From contig JAFUSU010000024.1 in the NCBI GenBank assembly GCA_017467515.1, positions 1 through 64,000 on the forward strand: 64,000 nt of DNA. Reading direction: 5' to 3'. Source of the DNA: Alphaproteobacteria bacterium. Lineage in GTDB: Bacteria > Pseudomonadota > Alphaproteobacteria > RF32 > CAG-239. Within the stretch, counting starts at the first letter, position 1. Each line of letters starts with the position of its first letter. Of this stretch, positions 15,201 to 23,412 are shown in pieces. A program made the translations under genes and the position numbers. Below the pieces are notes generated by a model, which worked only from the letters and a program-made list of their open reading frames with translations, had not been told where the DNA came from and made no database searches.

Positions 15201-16209
15201 ATACGTCTGTTGCGTTTTCAAACAACATACCGCCGGCTTGTTGTGCCAATTCCTCGCCGCCCTCAGACATAAAACCTTTAACCGTTGCCGCAAAAATGCT
15301 GTCCGTATGACGTGAGCCGATTTTCTTTAAGGCAGATTGTCCGAGCTTGCTTTTTGCCAGTTTAACTGCTGCCGATGAAATAACACCTTTGCCGAGTTCT
15401 TGAATAGGCTTGATCTTACCGACACTAAGCAGCAGCTTATCGCCGACAAATTCAATACCGCCCTCGATTGATCCGGCAATTGCGGCGTCAAAGCTTGCTG
15501 TTTCAGCATCTTGACCAGCGGCAAGTGCCTTATCAAAATATTCTGTATCGCGCATAGCAGCATAGACCGAGCTGATAATACCGGCGGCAACGGTCGGATT
15601 CTTTGTCGCCACCGCTGCTGCCGCAGTTTCCGCAACAGATACAGCCGCACCGCCGACACCGACCATAAACTCGTCAATACTGTCCATTTGTTCTGTCGGG
15701 CGCAGAATTTCCGCGCCCTTGCTAAAGAAAGATTTTGTGCGCTCACGCATTTTTTTGATTAACTCAATTTTTTCCTTTTGCCGGTCGATATATCCTTGTT
15801 TTTCTTCGTCCGTCAGTTCTTTATTACCAAAATGCGACCAATCGCCGGATTGCCAAGCCTCAAGCAGTTTTTGTCTTTTTTGATAGCTGTAACTCTTTTC
15901 GATAAATGTGTCTGCTAATTGCCCGACATGTTCAACAACACCACGGTTGACGTCATTAAAAACATCTTCAATCGCCTCGCCGGCGGCGTCCGTCATCATT
16001 TTTGCCTTGCCAAAAAAAGAGGCTTTACTCAGACCTTTGTGCTGCGTATCGATTGCAAATTGAGCATCGCGTCCGTCCATACCGAGCGGCACGTTATACA
16101 TTTGCTGATTTTCGGCGTCCATAACTGATTGCGTCATTGGTTGGGTATTGTTTTCAATTTCCCATTGCGGCGCAACTGCGGCGCTATTGTTTTCAATTTC
16201 CCAAGCCAT
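9265..16209 (-). CDS. Giant polyvalent internal virion/ejection protein, 2314 aa
   Basis: The position after the gp14- and gp15-like genes matches T7 gp16 (1318 residues), but this protein is far longer. Domains I can see: helical N-terminus (1-860); a segment about 870-960 (IKEEHFEHLLND, YVVATIERPNLIVK, GSFYVTNYRPKK) like BECR-fold nuclease domains of phage polyvalent proteins (PBECR); about 1005-1260 an ADP-ribosyltransferase-like polyvalent domain (LEAIGSGEGAQAHGWGLYYA, later GITYDGRQDGRCFVIFNP); about 1298 a zincin motif HELGH; then long helical parts and two hydrophobic segments near the C-terminus. It is probably injected with the DNA to cross the envelope and attack host targets. Enzyme activities are inferred from motifs. 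The start overlaps the previous gene's stop region by one base. Confidence 0.8.
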   Translation of the reverse strand: MAWEIENNSAAVAPQWEIENNTQPMTQSVMDAENQQMYNVPLGMDGRDAQFAIDTQHKGLSKASFFGKAKMMTDAAGEAIEDVFNDVNRGVVEHVGQLADTFIEKSYSYQKRQKLLEAWQSGDWSHFGNKELTDEEKQGYIDRQKEKIELIKKMRERTKSFFSKGAEILRPTEQMDSIDEFMVGVGGAAVSVAETAAAAVATKNPTVAAGIISSVYAAMRDTEYFDKALAAGQDAETASFDAAIAGSIEGGIEFVGDKLLLSVGKIKPIQELGKGVISSAAVKLAKSKLGQSALKKIGSRHTDSIFAATVKGFMSEGGEELAQQAGGMLFENATDVSNYGFDEILSQSLWSFAVGGVSGAGMGVVGTSVYNNRVKETNDKIKNFLKEQTPELTSDELQTTADAVQEVLFQSAPVYESELNELLRRENDSDVMPEGLTPESLTAETRKLLKEKYEMTDEDIDKTIRGTLNLIDARNQFNEVYTAYRDALEMAGRSTQAADGEARLLAARAITVAKNSNVTAAEVMKRWNLQFAQQNFADFEKGVPPVNRYAQSQVHVDNIMRLVPEAYSEAEKKAIRRGFEERARYGDLKAENFNEETAKRWFEGKTASDVIRALNKRVAAVSGVLNGKDTLSKVKNSKKINPDNINPFEALVNPKLLRGVKRFDKGKSLLAFLKGRGGLKDVGGELKAMDADKQYIGLINNKGGNSLDDEALAAWENGYFPNTEERPSINDLLDAIQDELFGNKHYQYQEGENMTIVDYVDSLREQFDMLGIDYSNMTAAEAEQAYNEAADRYSEQYIDEDSRWNYQEAANSNKQRYLKDGSDKIYDNVIAIHEQAGLIENAPERFAGTTKEEIKKALNAGEDGTARVKSPIEDIKIKEEHFEHLLNDNEPQRKTFLNYVVATIERPNLIVKVGKKNHYIKFFIDNSKVKPHLQIVKVASDGSFYVTNYRPKKKQVNNTIKDGQIIYDLSAVRDNEKSLSAINNVTQPDDNVNNTLYQSAFAGSRVDYDAPSLEAIGSGEGAQAHGWGLYYALNRDVAERYREAFLGSQKSSLTIQGKSLGDYLEGLTGFIGYYDGALLLLETNPDMNPKEYFIKALNDYISDSKQYYQRYSAEQFKAAYEKAETIREKAKTLNDSDFVIKQWGQVHEVDLPENPYLLDEQKSFDEQSDLVKQGILSAIDSLNLTEEEKQSCKDRVQNKSVDGKEIYEALIPMVAKSKDRSLVYSSKEIKPLVSKLLAEFGVKGITYDGRQDGRCFVIFNPADVKVIQKFYQEQSGNNPRGAYKNGLIYLFEHADASTVIHELGHFFLDDMRKFSDDEATVQQLEAIYAYLGSEDGNLTTEQHEYFANSFEVYLLEGRAPNQLLGKVFARFKKWLRSMWVEVRRLQGVKLSDEMRKTFDDMLGGKSLDFTMQMSSLKMAEAAESGNISADTVNYALTLLKAGKISRADLDSILERLKTGELKRKDVYKELKTLDAAGKEHHEALNPFDTLKYREALQRGNINKRDVIEKINRLLEWSAPREQNGRTIGRFTNKQTNDFFDAVRADMLLSKEDAKKALATNKGIITAILQSKEIPEIERNKILGMPVNETDRASLMNLLALENRILSIPAKSSDLKSVIKLYGDLSDSYNVGRLTANVTGELKKARRNKMLQEVKDVLTDNGDIDYHKENSEVKKFLHRLGQSQYSWGGLMDLLSMNDKSSTTNKSKLSKIMDVFEQEQAEARGIADDGEKISKYMADALKGSGNDIIAASKYINNEIKKKVKVEWNAGSKTFTKDQLLDIYMKAKDEETRKIMLDDKINAYNEDFLRAVGMELNAQDRAVAQALFDFYNDNYAKINNFYEEKYGVSMPHNPYYSPRSMIRSGINVEDGSMAFAAAGFTKNRTAKAGAVDIKGAFATWNKYVAQTNHWLAWSDKLVDINSIFGDTEVKKIIENQFGSSTNNRIKTEITNMAGSKVPDGRWYVYDKVRSNFAKSVLSVKPSLMIKQLTSFPAYLEYMSVADFSLGISDFFLHMREAINTLGNTTLMKTRGVDIIRDFAELSKLDVLKGKKGIKLSDLMMLNIRLGDRGAIYAGGWALYKAELKKNLKAGMSEKEAKAKALETFERVTDETQQSGRISQQSYWQSNPFLRAFTMFMSSQNQYLRKEINAVRGMATGRMSVKQGLKTLFIFHVLLPCLFQYAADGFEWDKKAQLKAGVLGSVNGFFIVANILSNIWDAAAGQAKSKHMMIKDVLQGYGSIEDLINAFMKLADEEYEFEDVYSVLKEFGKPVGELNGVPVKYALDLFENAGDYAENDEYKKELLLWLGWSPYALRDKDE

Positions 16210-17930
16210 TACTTCAAACCTCCGTATTGTTTATAAACGTCGTGCGTTACTTCCTCGATTGTACCGTCTGCGCGGACAAGACCATATTTGCCGGTTGCAG
16301 CGTCGTACGCTGTTCCTTTATAGCGCGTATCAACCACCGGCGCGCCAAGATGAGAATTGCCAATATTATCGGTGTTACCGGTTAGCGTTCCGCCGTCAAG
16401 CACCTTGTTCGGCTGCTGATTTTCAGGCAAACCCGACAAAAAACTGAATTTATCTTGTGCCATTTGCCGCGTGGTTGCATTTTGAGCCTGTCGCAATATA
16501 TCGCGCTTAATTGTCGTATTCTGCTCTGCGGCAATATCGGCAATGCTGCTATAAGGCGTATTCGGATCATTAACAACCATTTGCAAATTGCTGTAATAAA
16601 GCTGATAAGCCTTAACCTTGTTGCGCGCATTACTTGCCTCAATCCGTGCTTTTTCTGTTTTTGTTGCCCCTTTAGGCGCTTTAGCTATCATGCCGTTATC
16701 GCTTAAATAATCAATAACGCCTTTGGCACCGACATCTCCGGTAAACCAACCTTTTTCGTCAGCGCTCAATTTATCAACTTGCCGCCCCCATGCGTCATTT
16801 AGGGGCATCATAACAGAGCCGAGTATTTTATTCCCCTCAACAACGCTAAAGGCTTTTTGTTCCATAGCTTTATAAATCTTATTTTGGACGGCGGCATAAT
16901 CCTGCGGCATTGCGTTTTTATTAGAAGTAACAGCCGCGATCGCGTCATAAACATCTTGTTGTATTACTGCCTTTTGTGTATCGCTTAATTTTGCACCGTC
17001 TTTGATATAGCCGTTTAATGATTTTATAAGTTTCTTATATTCCTTACTTGCACCGGCAGGCGTCCGGCGGTCAATCTCGGCAAGGCTCATATTTTCCGTC
17101 GCCGACCGTGTTAATAAATCGTATTCGTCGTGTAATTGATTAAACGTTTCGGCATTTTCGCGCTGCTGTTTTAATGTTTTGATACGCGCAACGGCAAAAT
17201 CTTTAAGTTCTTTACGTTCAGCCTCATTGGTAACATTTGCCGTGATTAAATTAAGCGTGTCGCTGATTTGCTCGTCCGTCCAATCCTCAGGCGAACTATC
17301 CAAAAAATGATTGATATTAGCTTTAATTTTCTTTTTTTGGTAGTCTTCGAGGGCGATTTCATACTCATAACGGCTGATTGAACCGTCTTTAAGCATAGCG
17401 CCTAAATCGCTTTTAACTCTTGCGTCGATTGCAGCAGCGTATGCCGGATCAGCACCGGCAGATTGAGCGGCGGCGTTGTCGCGGTATCTTTGCGCACGCA
17501 GCCGATTTTCATGCTGCAAATCTTGTGTTTGCTTAAAGCGCAGATTGAGCAGGCTTTCCTTATCGTCCAAATCAGTTTGCCGTTGATATTCGCCAATAAA
17601 GCGGCTATCAATATCCTTGCCGTATTTTTCGTTAATCTTTTTCATCGCAGCGTTATAATAAGCCTCGCGATCACGCGGCTCAGCGATTGCATTAGCCTCA
17701 CGCAAAGCATTTTTTTGCTCAAGCGAGCGATTGGTATAATCGTCTGTCATATCGCGTTTTGCTGCCTCATAATCCGCTTTAGCATAAACGTTTAATACTT
17801 GATTACCAAAATTAACAAGGTTTTGCGTCAGTGCGGCATCAGCATCGTATTGGTGGAGGTTTGGCTGATTAGGATTTTGCGCTGCCGGTTGAGCAACAAC
17901 CTGTCTTGTAAAAGTGTTATTAAGTGCCAT
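16209..17930 (-). CDS. Internal virion protein (gp15-like position)
   Basis: A 573-residue soluble, strongly helical protein with Gln/Ala-rich N-terminus (RQVVAQPAAQNPNQPNLHQYDADAAL cut short here as RQVVAQPAAQ) and several long charged helices. It sits between the gp14-like core protein and the giant protein, where T7-like phages encode the second ejected core protein. I recognise no enzyme motif. The assignment rests on position, length and composition. Confidence 0.7.
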   Translation of the reverse strand: MALNNTFTRQVVAQPAAQNPNQPNLHQYDADAALTQNLVNFGNQVLNVYAKADYEAAKRDMTDDYTNRSLEQKNALREANAIAEPRDREAYYNAAMKKINEKYGKDIDSRFIGEYQRQTDLDDKESLLNLRFKQTQDLQHENRLRAQRYRDNAAAQSAGADPAYAAAIDARVKSDLGAMLKDGSISRYEYEIALEDYQKKKIKANINHFLDSSPEDWTDEQISDTLNLITANVTNEAERKELKDFAVARIKTLKQQRENAETFNQLHDEYDLLTRSATENMSLAEIDRRTPAGASKEYKKLIKSLNGYIKDGAKLSDTQKAVIQQDVYDAIAAVTSNKNAMPQDYAAVQNKIYKAMEQKAFSVVEGNKILGSVMMPLNDAWGRQVDKLSADEKGWFTGDVGAKGVIDYLSDNGMIAKAPKGATKTEKARIEASNARNKVKAYQLYYSNLQMVVNDPNTPYSSIADIAAEQNTTIKRDILRQAQNATTRQMAQDKFSFLSGLPENQQPNKVLDGGTLTGNTDNIGNSHLGAPVVDTRYKGTAYDAATGKYGLVRADGTIEEVTHDVYKQYGGLK

Positions 17931-17939
17931 TGTAAACTC

Positions 17940-18518
17940 CTATCCGTTATAACTTGCATTTGTAAATCTGACATTACCGCCGGAGGCAGCCGTGTTTGTT
18001 ACGTCCATATATTTTGAAGAGCTGCCGCTGAGTAAACCGCCGGCGTTTGCTGTTCCCAGTGCGCCGCTTGCGCCGCTGATAAACGCATTAAGCCATTTAT
18101 TTTTTTTCAAATTCTTTGCCGTCAGCAATAATTGGTTTGCCTCCATACGGCTTTTAGTCGCCTCATACATTGTCGCTACATAGGCGGTATGGTTATTATA
18201 ACGCATAACCATATCGTCCATGTCAGCCTCTTGCTGCGAGCGCATTTGTACCTCAAGCATTGTGCCGCCGGTCATACCGCTCATAGCGGTTGAGGCACGC
18301 AGCCGCGACATTTCCAAATCGCGCTGCTTTCGCGCAACATCTTCGTTGTAAGCGTCAGCAATAGCGCGTTGCTTAGCATTTTTCTCAAAAATATCGCCCT
18401 CAAGATATTTCATGACGGCGTTTTGTCTTAATTGCTTGATTTGTGATTTTGTCTGTTGCAGCGAACTGTAAAAATTCAAGCCAAAACTTGCCGCTGCCGC
18501 TAAAGCTGCACCGCTCAT
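17940..18518 (-). CDS. Internal virion core protein, T7 gp14-like
   Basis: 192 residues. The N-terminus (ALAAAASFGLNFYSSLQQ) is hydrophobic and followed by long amphipathic helices with Q- and R-rich stretches and a Gly-rich region near 145-170. T7 gp14 is 196 residues and the family shows the same pattern: short hydrophobic start, then NA, Q and R helices. In T7 it forms the outer-membrane channel of the ejection machine. It is followed by the two larger ejection proteins in the expected order. Confidence 0.75.
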   Translation of the reverse strand: MSGAALAAAASFGLNFYSSLQQTKSQIKQLRQNAVMKYLEGDIFEKNAKQRAIADAYNEDVARKQRDLEMSRLRASTAMSGMTGGTMLEVQMRSQQEADMDDMVMRYNNHTAYVATMYEATKSRMEANQLLLTAKNLKKNKWLNAFISGASGALGTANAGGLLSGSSSKYMDVTNTAASGGNVRFTNASYNG

Positions 18519-18533
18519 ATAAGCCTCCTAAAG

Positions 18534-20816
18534 TTAATAAATTTCGTATTCGTAAACGATAGCCTGTAATGTAAACGGCAGAGGATAAGGTTGTACAAAT
18601 ATCAACTGCTCTGCCTCACGATAGCTGCCGTTAAATACCGACAATTCGGCATCGCCGCTATATAAAGGTATCGGATCATCGAGCGTATCGCCGCCGGAAC
18701 GACTTAATAAATCTTTTAAGCTATCCATAGTTTCGCCGTATTGTCCGCCCATAGAATTATAAACCCTAAAGCCAATACGATTGATACGCTTAACGCGCGC
18801 CCTTGCACTCGTTTCGCCGTCGCTTTCCATTGGCAGAGGAACAAGGACACCCTTATAAGGCAAGCCAATCAACGCAATCTTTGAGTCCTGCTGCAAGGTA
18901 ACTGTCCATTGTCCATTGACAAGCCTAACCTCTTGCTCAGGTTCAATACCGCCCTCAGACACAATACTTACTGTTCGACCGGCGAGATGATCCAAACCAA
19001 CATTGATTGTTCTAAATGCCACGTCAGACGTATAAATATTTGACGCGTCCAAATAAATTGCCTCTTTTTGAACTTCGAGCAAAGCATTTTTGCAATATTG
19101 CCTATACGCTTGCTCAGTATTAAAATCAGCCAGCGTTTTTGAAAAATACCCCTGAAAAGGATTTTGCAAAAACTCAACGCTGTAATAATCACTCTCAACC
19201 TCGTTAATAATGACCTTGCGCTTAACACATAAAGCAAGATTTGTACTATCGCGTGAAATGCTGACAATCTCGCCGTCGGTTTTAATTCTAAACCAAGCCA
19301 AGCCCTCTTGATTCGGATTATATAAGCAGCAGCTCAAAGCGCCGTTTGCTTTTAAGCAATAAATAATATCAAACGGTTCGCGTATGCGCACAATATTTGT
19401 GATACCCTCAACGCAGATGTGTTTTGCGTATGTTTGCAGACTGTCGCTGTCATACTGATATGAATTTGCGTCATAGGTTAAAGTATTGATACTTTTGCCG
19501 GTTATATCCGCAAAGACAAAGCGCTGTCCAACTCTAACCGGTTGAATCCGGCTGCAAGCATCGCGCGTCTGCTCAAAGCTGCGGCAATTTGATACATAAA
19601 ACAAATCATTTGTGTTACTTTCGCCGATTGCCACGGTGTCAACGTCTGTACCGATTAACAAATCTTTACCGCTTTCCGTCCATTGTGCTGCGCCGACAGT
19701 TATACCGCTCGAGATGTTAAAACTAAAACCTGTTTCGTAGGTAATTGCGCCAAAATCTTTTTCAGAAAAGTTTTCAAAATCGTCTGTCCAGCTAAACCAG
19801 CCGCGATTGCCTCGTAACATACAAAAGCGCTCACGATGAAAGCAGCCGCATGACGGATAACCGTATTCCTCACACCAACTGCCGAATTTCCATTTCCATG
19901 TTTTGCGATCAACACCAACGCAAGCCCACGGAAAAGCTTTTAATGTTTTCACAACGCAACTTGTGCCGTCGTTAGATATTGATTTAATTTCTCCGATACC
20001 ATAACCGCAATCCTCATAAATCCAGTTTACTTTGCCGTCGGTTGCTGTTCCCTCGTAGTGCTTTGGCGTGGTGTGTCCGGTTGTTCCTTCGGCTGCCGCT
20101 TTATAAGTGCGATAATTTGATATAATTCTGTCGTTAGCAGAAACGGTGCGCCCCTCAGACCACTGTAAAATATTATTAAAGTTAATCGGCTCAACATAAA
20201 AAATGCCGCCGATATGCCCTTGCTTAAAAATTGCCTTGTCTGCTGTTATAACAACATCATTGCCGGTTTGTGCACTCACATAAACGCGGCTGTCATGATC
20301 GGTGTTAATATCTTCAAATCCGCCGTCTTCGCCGTAGTCGACTTCCTGCAATGAAAATCTGCCGTCTGCCAAACGCTCTAATCGTTGAACAGGATATTTT
20401 TGTGTTGTATTAAACAAATAAACAACGTCGGCAGATTGTGCTTTACTGAGTGCCGGCAAGCCGTTTGCGTCCCACAAATCAGCCAACAAATAAGGCGTTT
20501 CAACTTCGATCGGATTTTCGTTTACATCAACCAATAAATGCTGATTGCGATAAAAACGCGCATACCGGTTGCCAAATTCAACAGTATAGCAATCATTATC
20601 ATTATAGGTAAAATCCAATAGTAAGACGCGAGAATTGTTTTTTGTTTGTGCGCTGTGGCTCATGCCGCCGCGATAATATGCCGCCCCTTGAATAGTCAAC
20701 AGCATATTATCGCAAACTTTTAAGCCGCTATTGACTTTCTGAACATCATCACGCCCAAATAAATCGGGGGTAATTTCGCCACTGTTAAAAGCTCTTAAAA
20801 CTTTTTTCTGTACCAT
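18534..20816 (-). CDS. Tail tubular protein B (nozzle), gp12-like
   Basis: 760 residues, close to T7 gp12 (794). The start (KVLRAFNSGEITPDLFGRDDVQKVNSGLKVCDNMLL, quoted here in parts: FNSGEITPDLFGR and CDNMLLTIQGAA) is the conserved opening of podoviral nozzle proteins, followed by beta-propeller-like repeats. It would form the distal tail tube that adheres to fibres. It lies directly downstream of tail tube protein A, as in T7 and BPP-1. CFHRERFCMLRG near residue 330 is Cys-rich but of unknown meaning. Confidence 0.88.
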   Translation of the reverse strand: MVQKKVLRAFNSGEITPDLFGRDDVQKVNSGLKVCDNMLLTIQGAAYYRGGMSHSAQTKNNSRVLLLDFTYNDNDCYTVEFGNRYARFYRNQHLLVDVNENPIEVETPYLLADLWDANGLPALSKAQSADVVYLFNTTQKYPVQRLERLADGRFSLQEVDYGEDGGFEDINTDHDSRVYVSAQTGNDVVITADKAIFKQGHIGGIFYVEPINFNNILQWSEGRTVSANDRIISNYRTYKAAAEGTTGHTTPKHYEGTATDGKVNWIYEDCGYGIGEIKSISNDGTSCVVKTLKAFPWACVGVDRKTWKWKFGSWCEEYGYPSCGCFHRERFCMLRGNRGWFSWTDDFENFSEKDFGAITYETGFSFNISSGITVGAAQWTESGKDLLIGTDVDTVAIGESNTNDLFYVSNCRSFEQTRDACSRIQPVRVGQRFVFADITGKSINTLTYDANSYQYDSDSLQTYAKHICVEGITNIVRIREPFDIIYCLKANGALSCCLYNPNQEGLAWFRIKTDGEIVSISRDSTNLALCVKRKVIINEVESDYYSVEFLQNPFQGYFSKTLADFNTEQAYRQYCKNALLEVQKEAIYLDASNIYTSDVAFRTINVGLDHLAGRTVSIVSEGGIEPEQEVRLVNGQWTVTLQQDSKIALIGLPYKGVLVPLPMESDGETSARARVKRINRIGFRVYNSMGGQYGETMDSLKDLLSRSGGDTLDDPIPLYSGDAELSVFNGSYREAEQLIFVQPYPLPFTLQAIVYEYEIY

Positions 20817-20825
20817 ACCAACCCC

Positions 20826-21455
20826 CTAAAAGCCAGTTTGCCGGCTATGTAACCAGTTTCCTGTCGGTTTTTTAATTGCCGGTAATTCGACAGCCTGAGC
20901 ACGCAAAGCATCAGCCAACGCCTCACGTTTCATTTGCATTAGTCTTTGGATTGCCGTGTCGCTTTGTTTAATTCTTTCGGCGGTAACGATAGCCAGCTCG
21001 AGAGCGAACACTTTACAAAACAACGCGTCATAGCTGCTAGCGTCTTCATTCCTAAATTTGTATTCAATTTTAAGCGGCGGTTTAAATGTTGTATAAATTT
21101 TGTGTCCGCGGATTTTCCACAACGGATTGCGTTCTTCAACCAATTCCGTGCCGCTATAACCGACATAAATATCATTAAAAGAGATAAAACCGAGGCAATC
21201 ACTCGGTACTTGATAAACATATTTGCGATCGCCAGTCCATACGGCTGATTCCTCGCCCAAATAGGCGGCGGTGTCTTCTTTTCTGCAACATTCCCATATA
21301 TAACTGCGGATCAGTTCGTCGCGTGTCATATAATAGGCGGCGTTCATTTCCTCGGCTGCATTTGTGCTGTCGCTAACAGATATGACATGCTTTTCGCCCA
21401 AATATAATAAAGCCCGATTGATTATATCTAAATCTTCCGTACAAGTCGCCACCAT
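20826..21455 (-). CDS. Tail tubular protein A (gatekeeper), gp11-like
   Basis: 209 residues (T7 gp11 has 196). The N-terminus (DLDIINRALLYLGE, then NAAYYMTRDELIRSYIWECC) is typical of the gp11 family of tail adaptor proteins, which form a ring of 12 between portal and nozzle. The spacing to the nozzle gene is 9 bases. Good confidence from sequence pattern and position. Confidence 0.88.
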   Translation of the reverse strand: MVATCTEDLDIINRALLYLGEKHVISVSDSTNAAEEMNAAYYMTRDELIRSYIWECCRKEDTAAYLGEESAVWTGDRKYVYQVPSDCLGFISFNDIYVGYSGTELVEERNPLWKIRGHKIYTTFKPPLKIEYKFRNEDASSYDALFCKVFALELAIVTAERIKQSDTAIQRLMQMKREALADALRAQAVELPAIKKPTGNWLHSRQTGF

Positions 21456-21479
21456 TTAAAAATTCTCCATTCAAAAATA

Positions 21480-21506
21480 AAAGGCGGCTTTTATAAAACC
21501 GCCTTT
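21480..21506 (-). terminator. Intrinsic terminator upstream of tail tube A
   Basis: AAAGGCGG pairs with CCGCCTTT (21480-21487 with 21499-21506) around an AT-rich loop, followed on the minus strand by TTATTTTTG. It separates head genes from tail genes. Confidence 0.75.
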
Positions 21507-21514
21507 CGTTTATC

Positions 21515-21943
21515 TTAGTTCTTATCAGCCTCGCTGTTATCAACATTGCTGTTATCGACCTCACTGTCAGAGCCGTCAGGATTTTCCGGCTGCTCATTAT
21601 TGTCGTTTTGGTCGTCAGGCTTAAAATCAGGTTGTGCGTTTTCAGCCTCAACTTTTGCAATTTCTGCAAGCAAGTCTTGAGGTTTCTTCGTCCACCAGTT
21701 ATTGATTTTAAGACTTTTAGCTTTAGCACGAATTTCTGTTTCATTCAAATTTTGTGTTTCTTCTTCGCCCTTGCTGATTTCCTTTTGAGCTGCGCCTTTT
21801 CCAGCCTCAGCGGCTTTCATAGGCTTACCGTCTTTGCGTTTAAAGTTCGGACTACAAAAATCGTCAGGCGCCTCAATTTCATCGCCTTTTTTGATGTACT
21901 TAAAATCTTTAAACGTGTCGTTGAGTGCAATAAAAGTCGTCAT
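21515..21943 (-). CDS. HeH/SAP-like domain protein of the head module
   Basis: 142 residues. The N-terminal part (MTTFIALNDTFKDFKYIKKG) is followed by an acidic linker, a helix-extended-helix-like segment at about 80-105 (IRAKAKSLKINNWWTKKPQDLL cut: AKSLKINNWWTKKPQDLLAE) and a very acidic Asp/Asn-rich tail. Such HeH domains occur in phage head-completion or DNA-contacting proteins. ATG at 21943 is chosen because GGGGGTAATC precedes it; it lies immediately after the stop of the previous gene. Exact role unknown. Confidence 0.6.
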   Translation of the reverse strand: MTTFIALNDTFKDFKYIKKGDEIEAPDDFCSPNFKRKDGKPMKAAEAGKGAAQKEISKGEEETQNLNETEIRAKAKSLKINNWWTKKPQDLLAEIAKVEAENAQPDFKPDDQNDNNEQPENPDGSDSEVDNSNVDNSEADKN

Positions 21944-21945
21944 GA

Positions 21946-22329
21946 TTACCCCCTTGCGTATGGGATAACTTTGATTTTGCCGCTGACGTTGCTGTCGTTG
22001 CAAGTAAATGCAATTTTAGCAAAGTCTTTGACATAAGACGGAAAACCGAGTTCACAAATAACTTCGCCCTCAGGTATAACGGTTGCGGCAGAGAAAGTGC
22101 GTGTTGTTGCCACACCGCTTGCGTTATATGTTCCGCTCAAGGTATCGGATTCACTTGCTGTCAAGGTAACGGTTTTGCCGCTTGCAATCGAGAATCCACC
22201 AGCGCCAGCGATACATTTAGCATACAAATTGCCGACGGTACCGCCAACTTTGACGCCGCGTGTTGCTGAAACACTTGCCGCAGCACTCGCCTCGTCAATA
22301 AAGTTTTCTCCATAAAAACCATATTTCAT
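21946..22329 (-). CDS. Capsid cement/decoration protein (Bbp16-like)
   Basis: 127 residues, predicted nearly all beta, rich in Ala, Ser, Thr and Val with regular T-L-T-A-S strands. Right behind the major capsid gene, this is the usual place of the Bbp16-type cement protein in BPP-1-like phages. I base the call on position, size and composition; no diagnostic motif is known to me. Confidence 0.6.
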   Translation of the reverse strand: MKYGFYGENFIDEASAAASVSATRGVKVGGTVGNLYAKCIAGAGGFSIASGKTVTLTASESDTLSGTYNASGVATTRTFSAATVIPEGEVICELGFPSYVKDFAKIAFTCNDSNVSGKIKVIPYARG

Positions 22330-22364
22330 GTTAAATTCCTTTATAAATAAAGATTAAAAAGAAA

Positions 22365-22387
22365 GAGCCGCCTTTATCAGACGGCTC
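22365..22387 (-). terminator. Intrinsic terminator after the capsid gene
   Basis: GAGCCG (22365-22370) pairs with CGGCTC (22382-22387), and on the minus strand TTTCTTTTT follows. It stands between the major capsid gene and the cement protein. Confidence 0.75.
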
Positions 22388-22394
22388 ATTTAAG

Positions 22395-23387
22395 TTACGC
22401 CCAAGGCATGATAACTTTTTCTTCTGTGCCGCGCAGGTGCGTATTTGTACCGATAATTTTAATACCGTGCCAATCTTTAATATCGCTTGAGATTGTGGTG
22501 TCTTCATTATCAACGCGTAAGAAGTTAAGTTTCAAACGTCCCAATCGTGTTTGCATACCACGAGCCATAACGAGAACGGTATCGGCAGGATCAGCCTCCA
22601 TTGCATCGAGCATATCGTCAATCATTGCCGGTGTAACGTTGTGGCTGTTATCCGGATCGATGTTGAAAATACCGCCTAAATGCTGCGGAACAGCTAACTG
22701 ATAGCCAAAATAAGACTTCCAAACAGCCTCGTATCCGAGTTTGCCGGAGTTTGCGCCTGATGTAATTTTGTGCAAAGCGCCGTCATTCAGCCATTCCATT
22801 GTCATTAACTCGTCATTGTTTTCGCCAATCGGAGAAAGTAAACCGCAGTTTAACTCTTTGTTTTGGCGTAAAGCAAAGATTGACCAGTTTGTTGAGCCTG
22901 CACCTCCGGCATCAAACATGGTGCGTTTGCTTGCATCAGAGGCAATCAGTTTATTGTATTCAGCCATTTTTTTATACAAGATGTTATAAATAAAATGCTT
23001 TTCGGTTTGCTTACCGGCATCGTTTAAGACAATCGGTGTGCGCTTTTCGAAATATTTTTCAGCCGCTTTACCGCTGTCTTTAGTGTCGTTAGCAATCAAC
23101 AAAGCACGTTCTGCTGATACACTCATCTCGCCGCCCAAAACGCCTAACGGTTCTTCTTTGACGATTGTAGAGATGTCCATTTCAACATTCGGAGCGTCCC
23201 ACTCACGGAAAGCAGCACCTTTAACGCCGGCAACTTCCTCGTAACGGTTAAAAATACCGTGTGTTGCCACTGTCCAAGGCACGGTCTTCATAAAGTTTAA
23301 GTCTTTAATGAATTGATTGACTAAAGTCTGTTGTACCTTAGAGTAACTATTGGCAACCTGTTGTAAAGTGTCATTATATTCACTCAT
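22395..23387 (-). CDS. Major capsid protein
   Basis: 330 residues, in the size range of podoviral capsid proteins of the HK97 fold (BPP-1 type). It has helical N-terminal residues, a central EVAGVKGAAFREWDAP segment and a C-terminal domain with IIGTNTHLRGTEE. It lies between scaffold and cement genes and has its own terminator, consistent with high expression. The N-terminus (about 1-50) resembles an N-arm rather than a cleaved scaffold domain, in line with the separate scaffold gene. Position and length give most of the evidence. Confidence 0.85.
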   Translation of the reverse strand: MSEYNDTLQQVANSYSKVQQTLVNQFIKDLNFMKTVPWTVATHGIFNRYEEVAGVKGAAFREWDAPNVEMDISTIVKEEPLGVLGGEMSVSAERALLIANDTKDSGKAAEKYFEKRTPIVLNDAGKQTEKHFIYNILYKKMAEYNKLIASDASKRTMFDAGGAGSTNWSIFALRQNKELNCGLLSPIGENNDELMTMEWLNDGALHKITSGANSGKLGYEAVWKSYFGYQLAVPQHLGGIFNIDPDNSHNVTPAMIDDMLDAMEADPADTVLVMARGMQTRLGRLKLNFLRVDNEDTTISSDIKDWHGIKIIGTNTHLRGTEEKVIMPWA

Positions 23388-23412
23388 TTTTCCAAGTTTC
23401 CTTATAAAAAAT

